Below, piece after piece: positions 41,940 to 50,764 of a stretch of DNA of 64,000 nt (position 1 is its first letter; each line of letters opens with the position of its first letter). The position numbers and the translations under genes are program-made. The notes under the pieces are model-generated. The model had not been told where the DNA came from. It searched no databases and saw only the letters and a list, made by a program, of their open reading frames with translations. This DNA is from JAHECQ01 sp047638695 (GTDB taxonomy: Bacteria > Actinomycetota > Acidimicrobiia > Acidimicrobiales > SZUA-35), in the NCBI GenBank assembly GCA_047638695.1, contig JBLINY010000012.1, positions 1-64,000 of the forward strand. The letters are read 5' to 3'.

Positions 41940-42024
41940 GCAGCGAGTCTCTGCGTCTATTCGGTCATCGCTGCTTCCAACAGTGTCCACCCTTGCCCAC
42001 CGGCTGCCGACAAGGCTCGTGCTC

Positions 42025-42627
42025 GTGAGTTCACCGCCCGACGCTCGGCTCGACGTCGATTCTCTCTCGCTCGTAGCCGAGCGAGAGCTGGTCGACCGGG
42101 CGCGGGTGGACCCCGAGGCATTCGGCGAGCTGTACCGGCTGTATGTCGATCGTGTGCACCGCTACGCCTGGCGGCGATCGGGCAACACGCAAGTAGCCGA
42201 AGACATCACGGCTGCGACGTTCGAAGCCGCTCTTAGCAATCTGCATCGGTTTCGATGGCGTGCGGAAGGCTTTGCCCCCTGGTTGTTCCGCGTTGCTGCC
42301 AATCAAGTGATTGCCCATCACCGCCGGGAGGCCCGACCGACTGGTGATCGCGGCCAACTGGCGATGGCCAGACTGCACAATGCTGATGTGGAAGACGATC
42401 TGGGTCACCTGCTCGATGACCACGGTGACCTGCGAGTGGCACTAGCCCAGCTCAATCCTCGGTACCAACGAGCGATCGATCTTCGGTATCTGGCCGATCT
42501 TTCGACCGACGAAGCAGCTCGGGCTGCGGGATTGACGAAGCCGGCCTTCTCCGTGCTTTTGTCGAGAGCTCTGAAGGCTCTGCGCAAAGAACTTCAACGA
42601 TCCGACCAGGAAGGAGCCCAGCCATGA
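42025..42627 (+). CDS. ECF-type sigma-70 factor
   Basis: About 200 aa with sigma region 2 (PEAFGELYRLYVDRVHRYAWRR...AEDITAATFEAAL) and region 4 (LAQLNPRYQRAIDLRYLADL...EAARAAGLTKPAFSVLLSRAL). The GTG at 42025, with AAGG 9 bases upstream, is the likely start, and GTG 42019 is an alternative. It overlaps the next gene by ATGA. It would direct RNA polymerase to a small regulon, probably held by the membrane protein encoded next. Confidence 0.9.
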   Translation: MSSPPDARLDVDSLSLVAERELVDRARVDPEAFGELYRLYVDRVHRYAWRRSGNTQVAEDITAATFEAALSNLHRFRWRAEGFAPWLFRVAANQVIAHHRREARPTGDRGQLAMARLHNADVEDDLGHLLDDHGDLRVALAQLNPRYQRAIDLRYLADLSTDEAARAAGLTKPAFSVLLSRALKALRKELQRSDQEGAQP

Positions 42628-43499
42628 CCTCCGACGACGATCTGAGGCCGAAGGGCAAGATGGCTTCGAACCATGGGATCGAACAGCGACTCGAGTCTCT
42701 CGGATCGGAGCGAGGGCCGGATGTAGACGGTGCCTTCGCCAATCGACTCGAGGCTGATCTGCGTTTGGCCATGGCCGATCGAACGGGATCGACCAGGCGC
42801 CCGCTGTGGCAGCCGGTGCTCGCCGGTGCAGCCGCTCTTCTCGCCATTGTGGTTGGTGTTGCAGTCCTCGCCAACAGTGGGTCGAATGGTGTGGACATCG
42901 AGCCCGCAACGAGCGTGCTGAACACTGATGTGGCCACGACGGCGGGCTCCGCTGTTGACCCCACCGCTGTTGATTCCGACTCCGATGATGATGGATCGCC
43001 CACAACGAGTGGGTCTGGCCCGACCGCTACCGCCGAGCGTGGCTCAGATTCGGGCGATGGCCGAAGCGATGGCTCGACGACGAGCCCCGAGACAACGCGT
43101 CCAACGGGAGGGGCTGGCAACACCACCGTGCCGGTCGGCCCAACCACCTCGCTGGACCCAACTTCTGTTCCCGAGAGAACAACGACGACGTCGGCCACGC
43201 GATCTACCGACGGCCCAGCAACAACGACGCCGATGTCGATCGGCTTGACCCTCAGCTCCGCGGGCGACACAACGCTGCGTCTCGATTGGGAGTTGGTCGG
43301 CGACGTAGCGCATGCAGGCTGGAGGGTCGAAGCAATCGCGGGCGACAGAACCACCACGATTCTGGTGCTGCGCGACGCCGGCGCACGGACGGCAACGATC
43401 GAACGTATCGCCGGCCGCGTCGGCTATCGGGTCTCCGCCGTCGACATCGACGGGAACAAGCTGGGATCCAGCGAGACAGTGACGGCAGCGGAGTCGTAG
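42624..43499 (+). CDS. Single-pass membrane protein, putative anti-sigma factor with extracellular FN3-like domain
   Basis: A 291-aa protein. Residues 1-60 are cytoplasmic and helical (DGAFANRLEADLRLAM), one hydrophobic helix lies at about 65-86 (VLAGAAALLAIVVGVAVLA), then comes a Ser/Thr/Pro/Asp-rich linker (about 90-210), then a C-terminal beta domain (LTLSSAGDTTLRLDWELV...GYRVSAVDIDGNKLG) of FN3 type. Overlap with the sigma gene (ATGA) and this topology suggest an anti-sigma factor or a regulon protein. No zinc-binding anti-sigma motif is visible. Confidence 0.72.
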   Translation: MTSDDDLRPKGKMASNHGIEQRLESLGSERGPDVDGAFANRLEADLRLAMADRTGSTRRPLWQPVLAGAAALLAIVVGVAVLANSGSNGVDIEPATSVLNTDVATTAGSAVDPTAVDSDSDDDGSPTTSGSGPTATAERGSDSGDGRSDGSTTSPETTRPTGGAGNTTVPVGPTTSLDPTSVPERTTTTSATRSTDGPATTTPMSIGLTLSSAGDTTLRLDWELVGDVAHAGWRVEAIAGDRTTTILVLRDAGARTATIERIAGRVGYRVSAVDIDGNKLGSSETVTAAES

Positions 43500-43508
43500 T
43501 GTCGGGAC

Positions 43509-43721
43509 ATGGCCAACATCACTGACGATGAAGCCCTGGCTACGGTCGGGGTGCTCCTACGAGCGGCGGGGCTTGACGTCCCCGAGGAAGAGGTACAGCG
43601 ACTTGCTGGTCTGTACCCCGGTCTTCGACGCTCAGCCGATCGCTTCCACCAGGTCGAGGTCGGCGATGAGGTGCCGTCAGCGATCTTCCGAGCCGGCGAT
43701 GTGAATCGAGAGAACCGATGA
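43509..43721 (+). CDS. Small AtzG-like (GatC-like) amidase partner
   Basis: A 70-aa acidic helical protein (TVGVLLRAAGLDVPEEEVQRLAGLYPGLR ending VGDEVPSAIFRAGD). The length, the position immediately before an AtzE/GatA-type amidase and the 4-bp overlap (ATGA) match AtzG, the small subunit that stabilises AtzE in a GatCA-like complex. The sequence identity is limited, so the call rests on context and pattern. Confidence 0.6.
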   Translation: MANITDDEALATVGVLLRAAGLDVPEEEVQRLAGLYPGLRRSADRFHQVEVGDEVPSAIFRAGDVNRENR

Positions 43722-45115
43722 GTAATCCCTGGACCATAGAGACAGCAGCGAGTGCGCTGCGAGCTGGTGAGACGACGTCGGTTGCACTAGTTGAGCAGGC
43801 TCAGACTGCAGCCGATCAGCTCGACCCCCAGATGGGCACCTGGATCGACCGTTACAACGAACAGGCGCTGGCTCGTGCCGATGAAGCCGATGCCGAACTG
43901 GCGGCAGGCAACGACCGGGGCCCCCTTCATGGCATTCCTTTGGGAATCAAAGACATCATCAGCACCGACGAGGGTCCGACGACGGCGCAGAGTCTGACGT
44001 TGCCCGCGTCGTGGGGAGAGGCCGGCGATGGTCCGTTGATGACCCGTCTTCGCGACGCTGGCGCTGTGGTGATGGGCAAGACAACCACGATGGAGTACGC
44101 CATCGGGCGCCCTGATTTTTCGAAGCCGTTCCCGGTTCCTCGTAACCCGTGGAACCTCGAGCGGTGGACCGGCGGATCGAGTTCGGGCACCGGTAATGGG
44201 GTGGCGTCGGGCCAGATTCTGGGCGGGCTCGGCACCGACACCGGAGGCAGCGTTCGTCTCCCGGCTGCCTACAACGGCATTAGTGGCCACAAGCCAACCT
44301 TTGGTCTCGTTCCAAAGTCGGGCTGTGTACCGCTTGGCATGAGCTACGACCACATTGGCCCGATGGCCCGGTCGGCCTGGGATTGTGCGGCCATGCTCAC
44401 CGTGATGGCCGGAGCTGATCCCAGCGACCGAACCACCGTCGATCGAGCCCCTGTCGACTACGTTTCGTCGCTCGACCGAACACTCGACGGGTTGAAGATT
44501 GGTGTGATCTCCAACGAGCGAATGGTAAGCGGCAGCTCCGAACCGACGATGGCGGTGTTCGATGAAGCCGTCGGTGTCTTGACCGAGGCCGGAGCCACCG
44601 CGCATCCCTTCGAGGTCCCGCTGTACGACGAGATCTGCGCCGGCGCCTTCCTGGCCCTCGAAGCCGAAGCGTTCGCCTGGCACCGCAAACTCCTGGCTGA
44701 ACGCTGGGATGACTACGGGCGCCCGACTCGACTCACCATTGTGCAGGGAGCGTTGATCAGCGCCAGTGATCTGGTGCAGATCGAGCGGGTTCGCCAGATC
44801 GCTCGGCGACAGATTGTCGAGAAGATGGATGCCGAGGGCATCGACGTGCTCGTCAGCCCGACGACGGGGTACGCGGCCACCCCGTTCAGTGGCGCCGACC
44901 CCAAGGCCATCTCGAACCGAGCCCTTCACACGTCGGCTTGGAACAGCACGGGCGCTCCGGCCTTCTCGGTGCCGATGGGCCTCGATCCCGATTCGCTACC
45001 TCTCGGTCTTCAGATCGTCGGGAGACCCTTCGCCGACGATCTGGTGCTGGCCATCGGCCACGCGTACCAACAGCGCACCGACTGGCATCTCCGCAAGGCA
45101 CCACTGCATGGGTGA
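43718..45115 (+). CDS. Amidase-signature amidohydrolase (AtzE/GatA-like)
   Basis: A 465-aa amidase-signature enzyme: Lys78 in HGIPLGIKDI, the cis-Ser loop GGSSSGTGNG (about 152-161) and nucleophile Ser178 in GTDTGGSVR. It hydrolyses an amide C-N bond. With the 70-aa partner upstream it may form an AtzEG-like pair. Its last 8 bases overlap the start of a methyltransferase gene. The substrate is unknown (1-carboxybiuret in the AtzE case). Confidence 0.88.
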   Translation: MSNPWTIETAASALRAGETTSVALVEQAQTAADQLDPQMGTWIDRYNEQALARADEADAELAAGNDRGPLHGIPLGIKDIISTDEGPTTAQSLTLPASWGEAGDGPLMTRLRDAGAVVMGKTTTMEYAIGRPDFSKPFPVPRNPWNLERWTGGSSSGTGNGVASGQILGGLGTDTGGSVRLPAAYNGISGHKPTFGLVPKSGCVPLGMSYDHIGPMARSAWDCAAMLTVMAGADPSDRTTVDRAPVDYVSSLDRTLDGLKIGVISNERMVSGSSEPTMAVFDEAVGVLTEAGATAHPFEVPLYDEICAGAFLALEAEAFAWHRKLLAERWDDYGRPTRLTIVQGALISASDLVQIERVRQIARRQIVEKMDAEGIDVLVSPTTGYAATPFSGADPKAISNRALHTSAWNSTGAPAFSVPMGLDPDSLPLGLQIVGRPFADDLVLAIGHAYQQRTDWHLRKAPLHG

Positions 45116-45945
45116 GGGCAATCGGCCCTCATCCGGCACGGTCGCCGAGCACTACGAGCGCAACGACAGCATCGTCGAGGCCATCGTGGCCGCGATTGAG
45201 GGTAGCGGTCTTGATGCCACCGATGCGGCCAATTTTGCCGGAGCCGAGGAGTTCCACCTCGGGGGCCGGTCGACAGCCGACGCCCTCATCGCCGACCTCG
45301 CGCTCGATGCAGCAGGCGTTCACCTTGATGTTGGATGTGGCATCGGTGGCACTGCTCGCCGTATCGCCGTATCGCCGTATCGCCGCCTCGGTGGGATGTC
45401 GGGTCGTCGGTGTGGATCTCACGCCTCGGTTCGTCGAGGCCGCTCGTCAGCTGAGCGATCGTGTTGGTCTCGGCGCCCTCACCGACTTTCGAGTCGCTGA
45501 CGCAGCGAAGCTTGCTATGCCCGCCGACACGTTCGCGTCGGCATCGCTTCTGCACGTCGGCATGAACGTTGCCGACAAGCCGGCTTTGGTGGCTGGCGTG
45601 GCCCGAGCTCTGGCCCCGGGCGGCCGGTTCGCCATCTTTGATGTGATGCGAGTGAGCGACGGAGTCCTCTCCTATCCCATGCACTGGGCGACAGACCCGG
45701 CAAATAGTCATGTCGAGTCTCCCGAGAACTATCAGCACCACCTAACCCAGGGCGGCTTTACGGTTGAATCGGTTGTTGACCGCACCGAGATGGCAATGAC
45801 CGCGGCTGCCGCCGAGAATCCTCCGCCGGTACATCTCGGCCATCTGATGGGCCGGGACTTCGGTTCGATGATCGCCAACCTCTTGCCCGCGGTGAAGGCG
45901 GGCACGCTGGCACCGATTCAGATTGTCGCTCGTCGCAACGACTAG
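45108..45945 (+). pseudogene. SAM-dependent methyltransferase frameshifted at an 8-bp tandem repeat
   Basis: Two frames together form one class I methyltransferase of about 273 aa. The first (ATG 45108 to about 45380) carries the N-terminal helix and the SAM motif HLDVGCGIGGTARRIA. The second (from about 45376 to TAG 45945) continues ASVGCRVVGVDLTPRFVEAARQLS through FAIFDVMRV to the end. The switch is at (CGCCGTAT)3, and two extra 8-bp units (16 bp) account exactly for the lost frame. It could be phase-variable or a fresh pseudogene. It overlaps the amidase stop by 8 bases. Confidence 0.85.
45357..45384 (+). repeat. 8-bp tandem repeat (CGCCGTAT)x3 plus a partial fourth unit
   Basis: Three perfect 8-bp copies run from 45357 to 45380, followed by CGCC. 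They lie inside the methyltransferase just after the SAM motif. Copy numbers 1 or 4 would keep the frame open. Copy number 3, as seen here, does not. Confidence 0.9.
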
Positions 45946-45964
45946 GCCACCCGGACAGGAAGGA

Positions 45965-46339
45965 CTAGGCAGTGAGCGGGGAACCATCGGCTCGTTCGTT
46001 GAAGGCGAAGTCTTCGACTGGCTTACGGCTGAGCTTCGTGAGCTGCTTCGGAGGTTTGCCTAGCGTCAGCATGGCGCACACCGCCTCGTGCGATTCGAGT
46101 CGGAGGAACTGCTGCACCTCTGGCTCGGCCGAGCTGAGCATGGTGGTGAGGGCGCCGCCGTAGCCGGCGTTTCGAGCTCCAAGCAGAATGTTGTGGCAGA
46201 AAGGATAGATCGATGCGCCGCCGCCGCTCGGCGCAAACCGAGCGTTGTCGAGGATGTCGTACAGAACCGCGTTTGGCAGATCGTCGTCGGTGAACTCGTG
46301 AGCCGCGAACGTGGTTCGCATGACATCATTCAGTTCCAT
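45965..46339 (-). pseudogene. Nitroreductase with large internal deletion
   Basis: 124 aa instead of about 200. The N-terminus is a normal nitroreductase start (MELNDVMRTTFAAHEFTDDD...DNARFAPSGG), but after FAPSGG the sequence jumps to SIYPFCHNILLGARNAGYGGALTT, which is the second FMN half. The ending (MLTLGKPPKQLTKLSRKPVEDF) is intact. Roughly 80 residues, including part of the FMN site and helices E-F, are missing without loss of frame. It is probably non-functional, though still an open reading frame. Confidence 0.72.
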
Positions 46340-46396
46340 CTTGCTGACCTGTCGCTAGCTGACCCGATCGAGCCGAGGCCCGATCGGGCCGACCAT

Positions 46397-48112
46397 TTAA
46401 TTGATTCCCGTACCCTTGGTGTCGGTACCTGAGCGAAGAACATTGCCGGGACGGTTCTCGGTGAACTCGTCGTTGTGCACGATCTCTTCGCCGTTGCAGA
46501 ACACGTGGTTGTAACCGTCGGCGCCGCCGTAGAGGCGCCAGGCCCCACCCGGAAGGTCGTAGCGGGCCTCGATCTTCCGCAGCGCAATCTCGTCGGGGTC
46601 AATAACGTTGACGTCGGCGTGGAAGCCCTCGGTGAGCTGGCCCCGACTCTGAATGCCGTACATCTGGGCCGGGGCATCGGTGATGTAGTGCACTGCCTGT
46701 TCCCAGCTCACGAGGTCACGGTCTTTCACCGCTGACTGCAGCATCGACGTGGTGGCGTTGAAGGTGGTGAGGAGATCGAGGTGGGCGCCGGCATCGGTCC
46801 CGCCAACCATGGTGCGTTCATCGGCCCAGATCTCGGTGCGGAGCTTCCAGGTCTCGTCGTCGTCGCCCCGGACCGGTGAGTACAGGCCGGTCTGGAGCTT
46901 GTCTTCGACCACGATGTCGCACAGCACATCGAAGGCGGCTCGGCCTTCTTCTTCGGCGATCTCGCCGATCGTGCGTCCGATGTACTGCTGGTTCTCCTCG
47001 CTGAACGACTCGCCGACCGTAAGCACATCCCACTTGGCCACGCCGCGCAGCGGGCTCGGACCTTGTGCCAGTTCGGCTAGCTCGCGGCGTTTGTCGGGAT
47101 CGGCCAGCATCTCGAGCTTCTCATCGGCCGGCAGGGCCATTGGCTCGCGCCATCCGTTTAGGGCATCCAGGACGAAGCCATTTTCGAACGACAGGCGTGC
47201 AGTGACAGGACACGGCACGGTGAGGGCGATGACCTCGCCGCCGTTCGCCTTGGCATAGTCGCTTGCGCCGAGGTTGTTCTCCATTACGTCGAGTTGCTTC
47301 GGCGAGGTGCTTGCCGCGATCAGGTTCCAGTTGAGCGGGCGGTTGGCAGCGGCCGACATCTTGGCGATCAGTTGGATCCGATCTTCGGAGAAGCGGCCAA
47401 CGGCGGGAATGAACTCGAGCGACGTGCCGTCGTAGTCGGCGCACACACCGGCAAGCTCGATGAGCTCGTCGGTTGTGCAGTGACGGCTGGGCACGGGCTG
47501 GCCGTTAGGGTCGTTGTGGGTGGTGGCCCACGATGAAGAGAAGCCAATGCCGCCTTCCTCGATCGAGGAACGCAGCAGCTGCTTCATTGCCTCGAGCTCT
47601 TCCGGCGTTGACTCTTGGCCAACCGAGCGCTCGCCCATCACGAGGCGGCGGATGGCGCTATGGCCCACCATGAACCCGGTGTTGATGGCGAGGGTGCCAT
47701 CGAGCTGGTCCAGCCATTGGCCGAAGCTGGCCCAGTTCCAGGGCACGCCCTGTTGTAGCGACTCGAGGGGCATGCCCTCGACCCGGCTGAGCATGCGCAT
47801 GAGGTAATCGCCGTGCTCGGGTGCCATAGGGGCGATGGTGAAGCCGCAGTTGCCACCGATGATGGTGGTGATGCCGTGCAACGGCGAGGGGCTGAGGGTC
47901 GTGTCCCAATGCGCCTGGGCGTCGTAGTGGGTGTGAACGTCGATGAACCCGGGGGTAACCATTTTTCCGGTGGCATCGATGGTTCTGGCCGCGTCGGTGT
48001 CGATCGAGCCGATGGTGGCGATTTTGCCGTCCTTGATGCCTACGTCAGTTTGTTGACGTGGACCTCCGGTGCCATCGATGACCGTGCCGTTCTTGATCAC
48101 TACGTCGTACAT
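46397..48112 (-). CDS. D-aminoacylase / N-acyl-D-amino-acid deacylase-like amidohydrolase
   Basis: A 571-aa amidohydrolase-superfamily protein. It opens with VVIKNGTVIDGTGGP, then the metal motif GFIDVHTHYDAQ, then NCGFTIAPMAPEH, and the late GTDAGAHLDLL with the catalytic Asp. The C-terminus returns to the urease-type beta sandwich (DVNVIDPDEIALRK). It hydrolyses N-acyl-D-amino acids or related cyclic amides, with zinc in the cytoplasm. It is a single gene on the minus strand, with ATG 48112. Confidence 0.89.
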   Translation of the reverse strand: MYDVVIKNGTVIDGTGGPRQQTDVGIKDGKIATIGSIDTDAARTIDATGKMVTPGFIDVHTHYDAQAHWDTTLSPSPLHGITTIIGGNCGFTIAPMAPEHGDYLMRMLSRVEGMPLESLQQGVPWNWASFGQWLDQLDGTLAINTGFMVGHSAIRRLVMGERSVGQESTPEELEAMKQLLRSSIEEGGIGFSSSWATTHNDPNGQPVPSRHCTTDELIELAGVCADYDGTSLEFIPAVGRFSEDRIQLIAKMSAAANRPLNWNLIAASTSPKQLDVMENNLGASDYAKANGGEVIALTVPCPVTARLSFENGFVLDALNGWREPMALPADEKLEMLADPDKRRELAELAQGPSPLRGVAKWDVLTVGESFSEENQQYIGRTIGEIAEEEGRAAFDVLCDIVVEDKLQTGLYSPVRGDDDETWKLRTEIWADERTMVGGTDAGAHLDLLTTFNATTSMLQSAVKDRDLVSWEQAVHYITDAPAQMYGIQSRGQLTEGFHADVNVIDPDEIALRKIEARYDLPGGAWRLYGGADGYNHVFCNGEEIVHNDEFTENRPGNVLRSGTDTKGTGIN

Positions 48113-48201
48113 GTGAGATCCCCTTGGTCGGTGCCCCGAGTCTAGATCCCGCTCGCGGCTGGCAACGAAATTCGATTAGCCGGCGCGGTACGGTCGGGGC
48201 G

Positions 48202-48453
48202 ATGTTCAAGTGGGATCAGCTCGACACGATGACTCGGGCAGCCGTTGGGGCGACCGGCGCCATGTTGCTGCTCATCATCATTCCGCCCTTCGGGCTGTTA
48301 TGCGGCGTGGCCGCCATGGGGCTGGGTGCGGTCGCGTTTAGACAGGCCGGCGCCGACGGCCGGGCTAACCCAACGGCGCAGTGGTGCATGATGATCTCCG
48401 GCGTCGTGATCTTCCTGCTTATTGCCGGAAACATTCTTTACGCCCGCAGCTGA
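48202..48453 (+). CDS. Small two-helix membrane protein
   Basis: 83 aa starting at ATG 48202 (MFKWDQLDT). Two hydrophobic helices (TGAMLLLIIIPPFGLLCGVAAMGL and MMISGVVIFLLIAGNILY) flank a short polar loop. I recognise no family. It lies between the divergent aminoacylase and convergent alcohol dehydrogenase genes. The start further upstream at 48124 would add a non-hydrophobic stretch without an obvious ribosome site. Confidence 0.65.
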   Translation: MFKWDQLDTMTRAAVGATGAMLLLIIIPPFGLLCGVAAMGLGAVAFRQAGADGRANPTAQWCMMISGVVIFLLIAGNILYARS

Positions 48454-48459
48454 ACGCAA

Positions 48460-49611
48460 TCAGTCGAACGCGATGATTCCTCGAATGTTCTTTCCGTCGC
48501 GCATGTCCTGGTATCCCTCGTTGATTTGGTCGAGGGTGTACCGCTTGGTGATGAGCTCATCGAGCAACAATTGGCCACCCTGGTAAAGGCGGAGCAACTC
48601 GGGGATGCGGCTGCGGGGGCTGGCCGAGCCGAAGATGGTGCCTTTCAACTCCTTCTGCATGAGCGTCAACATCGCGAGGTCGAGTTTCACATCGTGCTGA
48701 TCCATCGGGGCCACAGCGGTGGCAACCACGGTCCCTCCCTTGGAGCAGAGGTCCATCGCCGGTTGGATGAGATCGCCATACAGCACACCGGGTGTGAGGA
48801 TGACCGCGTCAGCCATTCGGCCCCACGAGAGGTCGTTGACCAGCTGCATGGCGTCAGCCATTGAGGAGGCAGCATGTGTGGCCCCGAACTGCATAGCCTT
48901 TTCTTGCTTCCACTCGTTGGGGTCGACGGCGATGATGTGCGCCGCGCCCGCTGCTTTTGCCCCCTGCACGGCGTTCGAGCCAATGCCACCGCAACCAACG
49001 ACCACGACGGTATCGCCGGCGGTCACTTCGGCCCGGCTCACGGCCGAGCCATAGCCGGTAGCGACGCCACAGCTGACGAGACACACGACATCGAGGGGAA
49101 GATCGGGTTCGACCTTGATGATCGAGGCCTCGGCTAAAAGCATGTGTTCAGCGAAGGTGCCCAGCTTCGCCAGCGTGCCGAGATTGCGGCCGTCGCTGGT
49201 GTGAGTCCGAAAGGTGCCGTCGGTGACCATGCCGCCGCCGAACGTTCCGCCTCCGAGGTCGCATAGATTCTGCATGCCGTCGGCACAGGGTTTGCATACG
49301 CCACACGAGGGAACGAACGAGCAGCTGATGTGGTCACCCGGCTTCACACTGGTTACGCCGGGGCCAACCTCGACGACGACGCCCGACCCTTCATGGCCGC
49401 CGATGATGGGGAAGATTGTGCCGCCGGGAATCTGTTCCAGGAGCTCGGGCGGTGGCACCAAGTCTCCCGTCACGAGGTGTTCGTCTGAGTGGCAAAGGCC
49501 AGCGAATGAGGTCTTCACCAAGACCTCACCTGCTTTGGGAGAATCGATCTCGATCTCCTCGACGCTCCAATCTTGACCAACCTCATGCAGTATCGCTGCT
49601 CGCGTTTTCAT
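48460..49611 (-). CDS. NDMA-dependent-type zinc alcohol dehydrogenase (MDR family)
   Basis: A 383-aa zinc MDR dehydrogenase: GLCHSDEHLVTGD (catalytic Zn Cys-His), GGHEGSG, the structural-zinc Cys cluster CGVCKPCADGMQNLC and the nucleotide motif GCGGIGSNAVQGAKAAGA. The CHSDEHLVTGD start and length match the NDMA-dependent (Rxyl_3153-type) alcohol dehydrogenases of actinobacteria, several of which depend on mycofactocin for cofactor turnover. No mycofactocin gene is in the window. It starts at ATG 49611, 30 bp downstream of the LLM gene, and may be co-transcribed with it. Confidence 0.88.
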   Translation of the reverse strand: MKTRAAILHEVGQDWSVEEIEIDSPKAGEVLVKTSFAGLCHSDEHLVTGDLVPPPELLEQIPGGTIFPIIGGHEGSGVVVEVGPGVTSVKPGDHISCSFVPSCGVCKPCADGMQNLCDLGGGTFGGGMVTDGTFRTHTSDGRNLGTLAKLGTFAEHMLLAEASIIKVEPDLPLDVVCLVSCGVATGYGSAVSRAEVTAGDTVVVVGCGGIGSNAVQGAKAAGAAHIIAVDPNEWKQEKAMQFGATHAASSMADAMQLVNDLSWGRMADAVILTPGVLYGDLIQPAMDLCSKGGTVVATAVAPMDQHDVKLDLAMLTLMQKELKGTIFGSASPRSRIPELLRLYQGGQLLLDELITKRYTLDQINEGYQDMRDGKNIRGIIAFD

Positions 49612-49640
49612 AGGTCCCCCTTGATGGATGTGTACGAAAG

Positions 49641-50711
49641 TTAGTCCCAGGCCTGAAGCACGGGGAGAACCTCTTTGGCGAACAGGCGCATGCTCTTCTC
49701 GGCTTCATCCATGGGAATGCCGCCATAGCGGAAGCAGGTGGCGAGTTCGAAGGGGCCGAGTAGCTCACGGCGAGCCTCGAATGTCGCGAGCACCTCGTCG
49801 GGCGTTCCGTGGGCTGTTGCTTTCATGAACCCGTCGAGGAAGCCGCTTTCGCCGATCTTGGCGAGGATTTTGGCCGCCTGAGCGTAGGCGTCGTAACCCT
49901 CGGTCTCGGCGAAGTGGCTACCGGCGACCTCGTAGTGGTCGAGCACACTGGCCAGGTACAGACCCATGTGCTGGTTGGCCAGTTCCTGCGCTTTCGCTCC
50001 GTCGGCGTGGCACATCATGAAGTCGGCGGTCATTGGTGGGGGAGCGTCAACCCCATGGAACTCTTTGAACAGCTCGCGGTATCGAGTGATGGAAGGCATG
50101 CGCGCATCCCATGACCGGTCGGCGAACATCACCATGCGGGCGGCCAACCGCGCCGCTGATTCGACGGAATCGTCCGAACTGGCAACGGCGTAAAGGCGGT
50201 CGCTGAACGACCGCTCGGGGCGGGGCCGAATCTCGGCCCGCGGTTGTGGGTAGTAGGGACCGTTACCTTCGATGAAGCCAGTCTCGAGGGCTTCTTTCAC
50301 CATCACCGAGCCCTCGTCGAATCGGCCGCGTGACTCGCTCATCTCAATGCCACGGAAGTTGGCGTACTCGCGTCGAGACAAACCCCGGCCCATACCGAAC
50401 CGAACGCGCCCGTCGGAGAGGTGATCGAGCATGGCGATCTTCTCGGCCACTTGGAGCGGCTCGTTCCATGGCATGATCACCGCTGCGGTGCCGAGGTCGA
50501 TGCGGCTGGTAGCGGCGGCCAGGTACGACAACAGCTGGGTGTTGTCAGGGCAGAACGAGTAATCGAAGAAGTGGTGCTCGGCGGGCCAGATCACGTCGAA
50601 GCCGAGTTCCTCGGCCAACAGGGCAAGGTGGATCTCGTCCTTGTAGACCTGTCCGTCGGTAATGCCCTCCCAGCCAGAGCTGGCGAAAACAAGCTGCATA
50701 CCTACATCCAT
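49641..50711 (-). CDS. LLM-class (F420/FMN-dependent) oxidoreductase
   Basis: About 356 aa, a luciferase-like monooxygenase-fold protein: LALLAEELGFDVIWPAEHHFFDYSFCPDN, IMPWNEPLQVAEKIAMLDHLSDGRVRFGMGRG and AVASSDDSV are typical. In actinobacteria these are commonly F420-dependent, though FMN use cannot be ruled out. The start is placed at ATG 50711, with ATG 50699 (MQLVFASS), preceded by GGATGTAGG, equally plausible. It is divergent from the nitroreductase-SRPBCC gene over about 53 bp. Confidence 0.85.
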   Translation of the reverse strand: MDVGMQLVFASSGWEGITDGQVYKDEIHLALLAEELGFDVIWPAEHHFFDYSFCPDNTQLLSYLAAATSRIDLGTAAVIMPWNEPLQVAEKIAMLDHLSDGRVRFGMGRGLSRREYANFRGIEMSESRGRFDEGSVMVKEALETGFIEGNGPYYPQPRAEIRPRPERSFSDRLYAVASSDDSVESAARLAARMVMFADRSWDARMPSITRYRELFKEFHGVDAPPPMTADFMMCHADGAKAQELANQHMGLYLASVLDHYEVAGSHFAETEGYDAYAQAAKILAKIGESGFLDGFMKATAHGTPDEVLATFEARRELLGPFELATCFRYGGIPMDEAEKSMRLFAKEVLPVLQAWD

Positions 50712-50764
50712 TGATGGACCCCCGAAGTCGACTGAGCGCAAAGCTAACGGCTACAAACGGACCC

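Noticed and set aside
46377..46390. 14-bp perfect palindrome GGCCCGATCGGGCC between two minus-strand genes
   Set aside because: It has no loop or T-run and is a GC-rich self-complementary word that can arise by chance. It is not called as a terminator.
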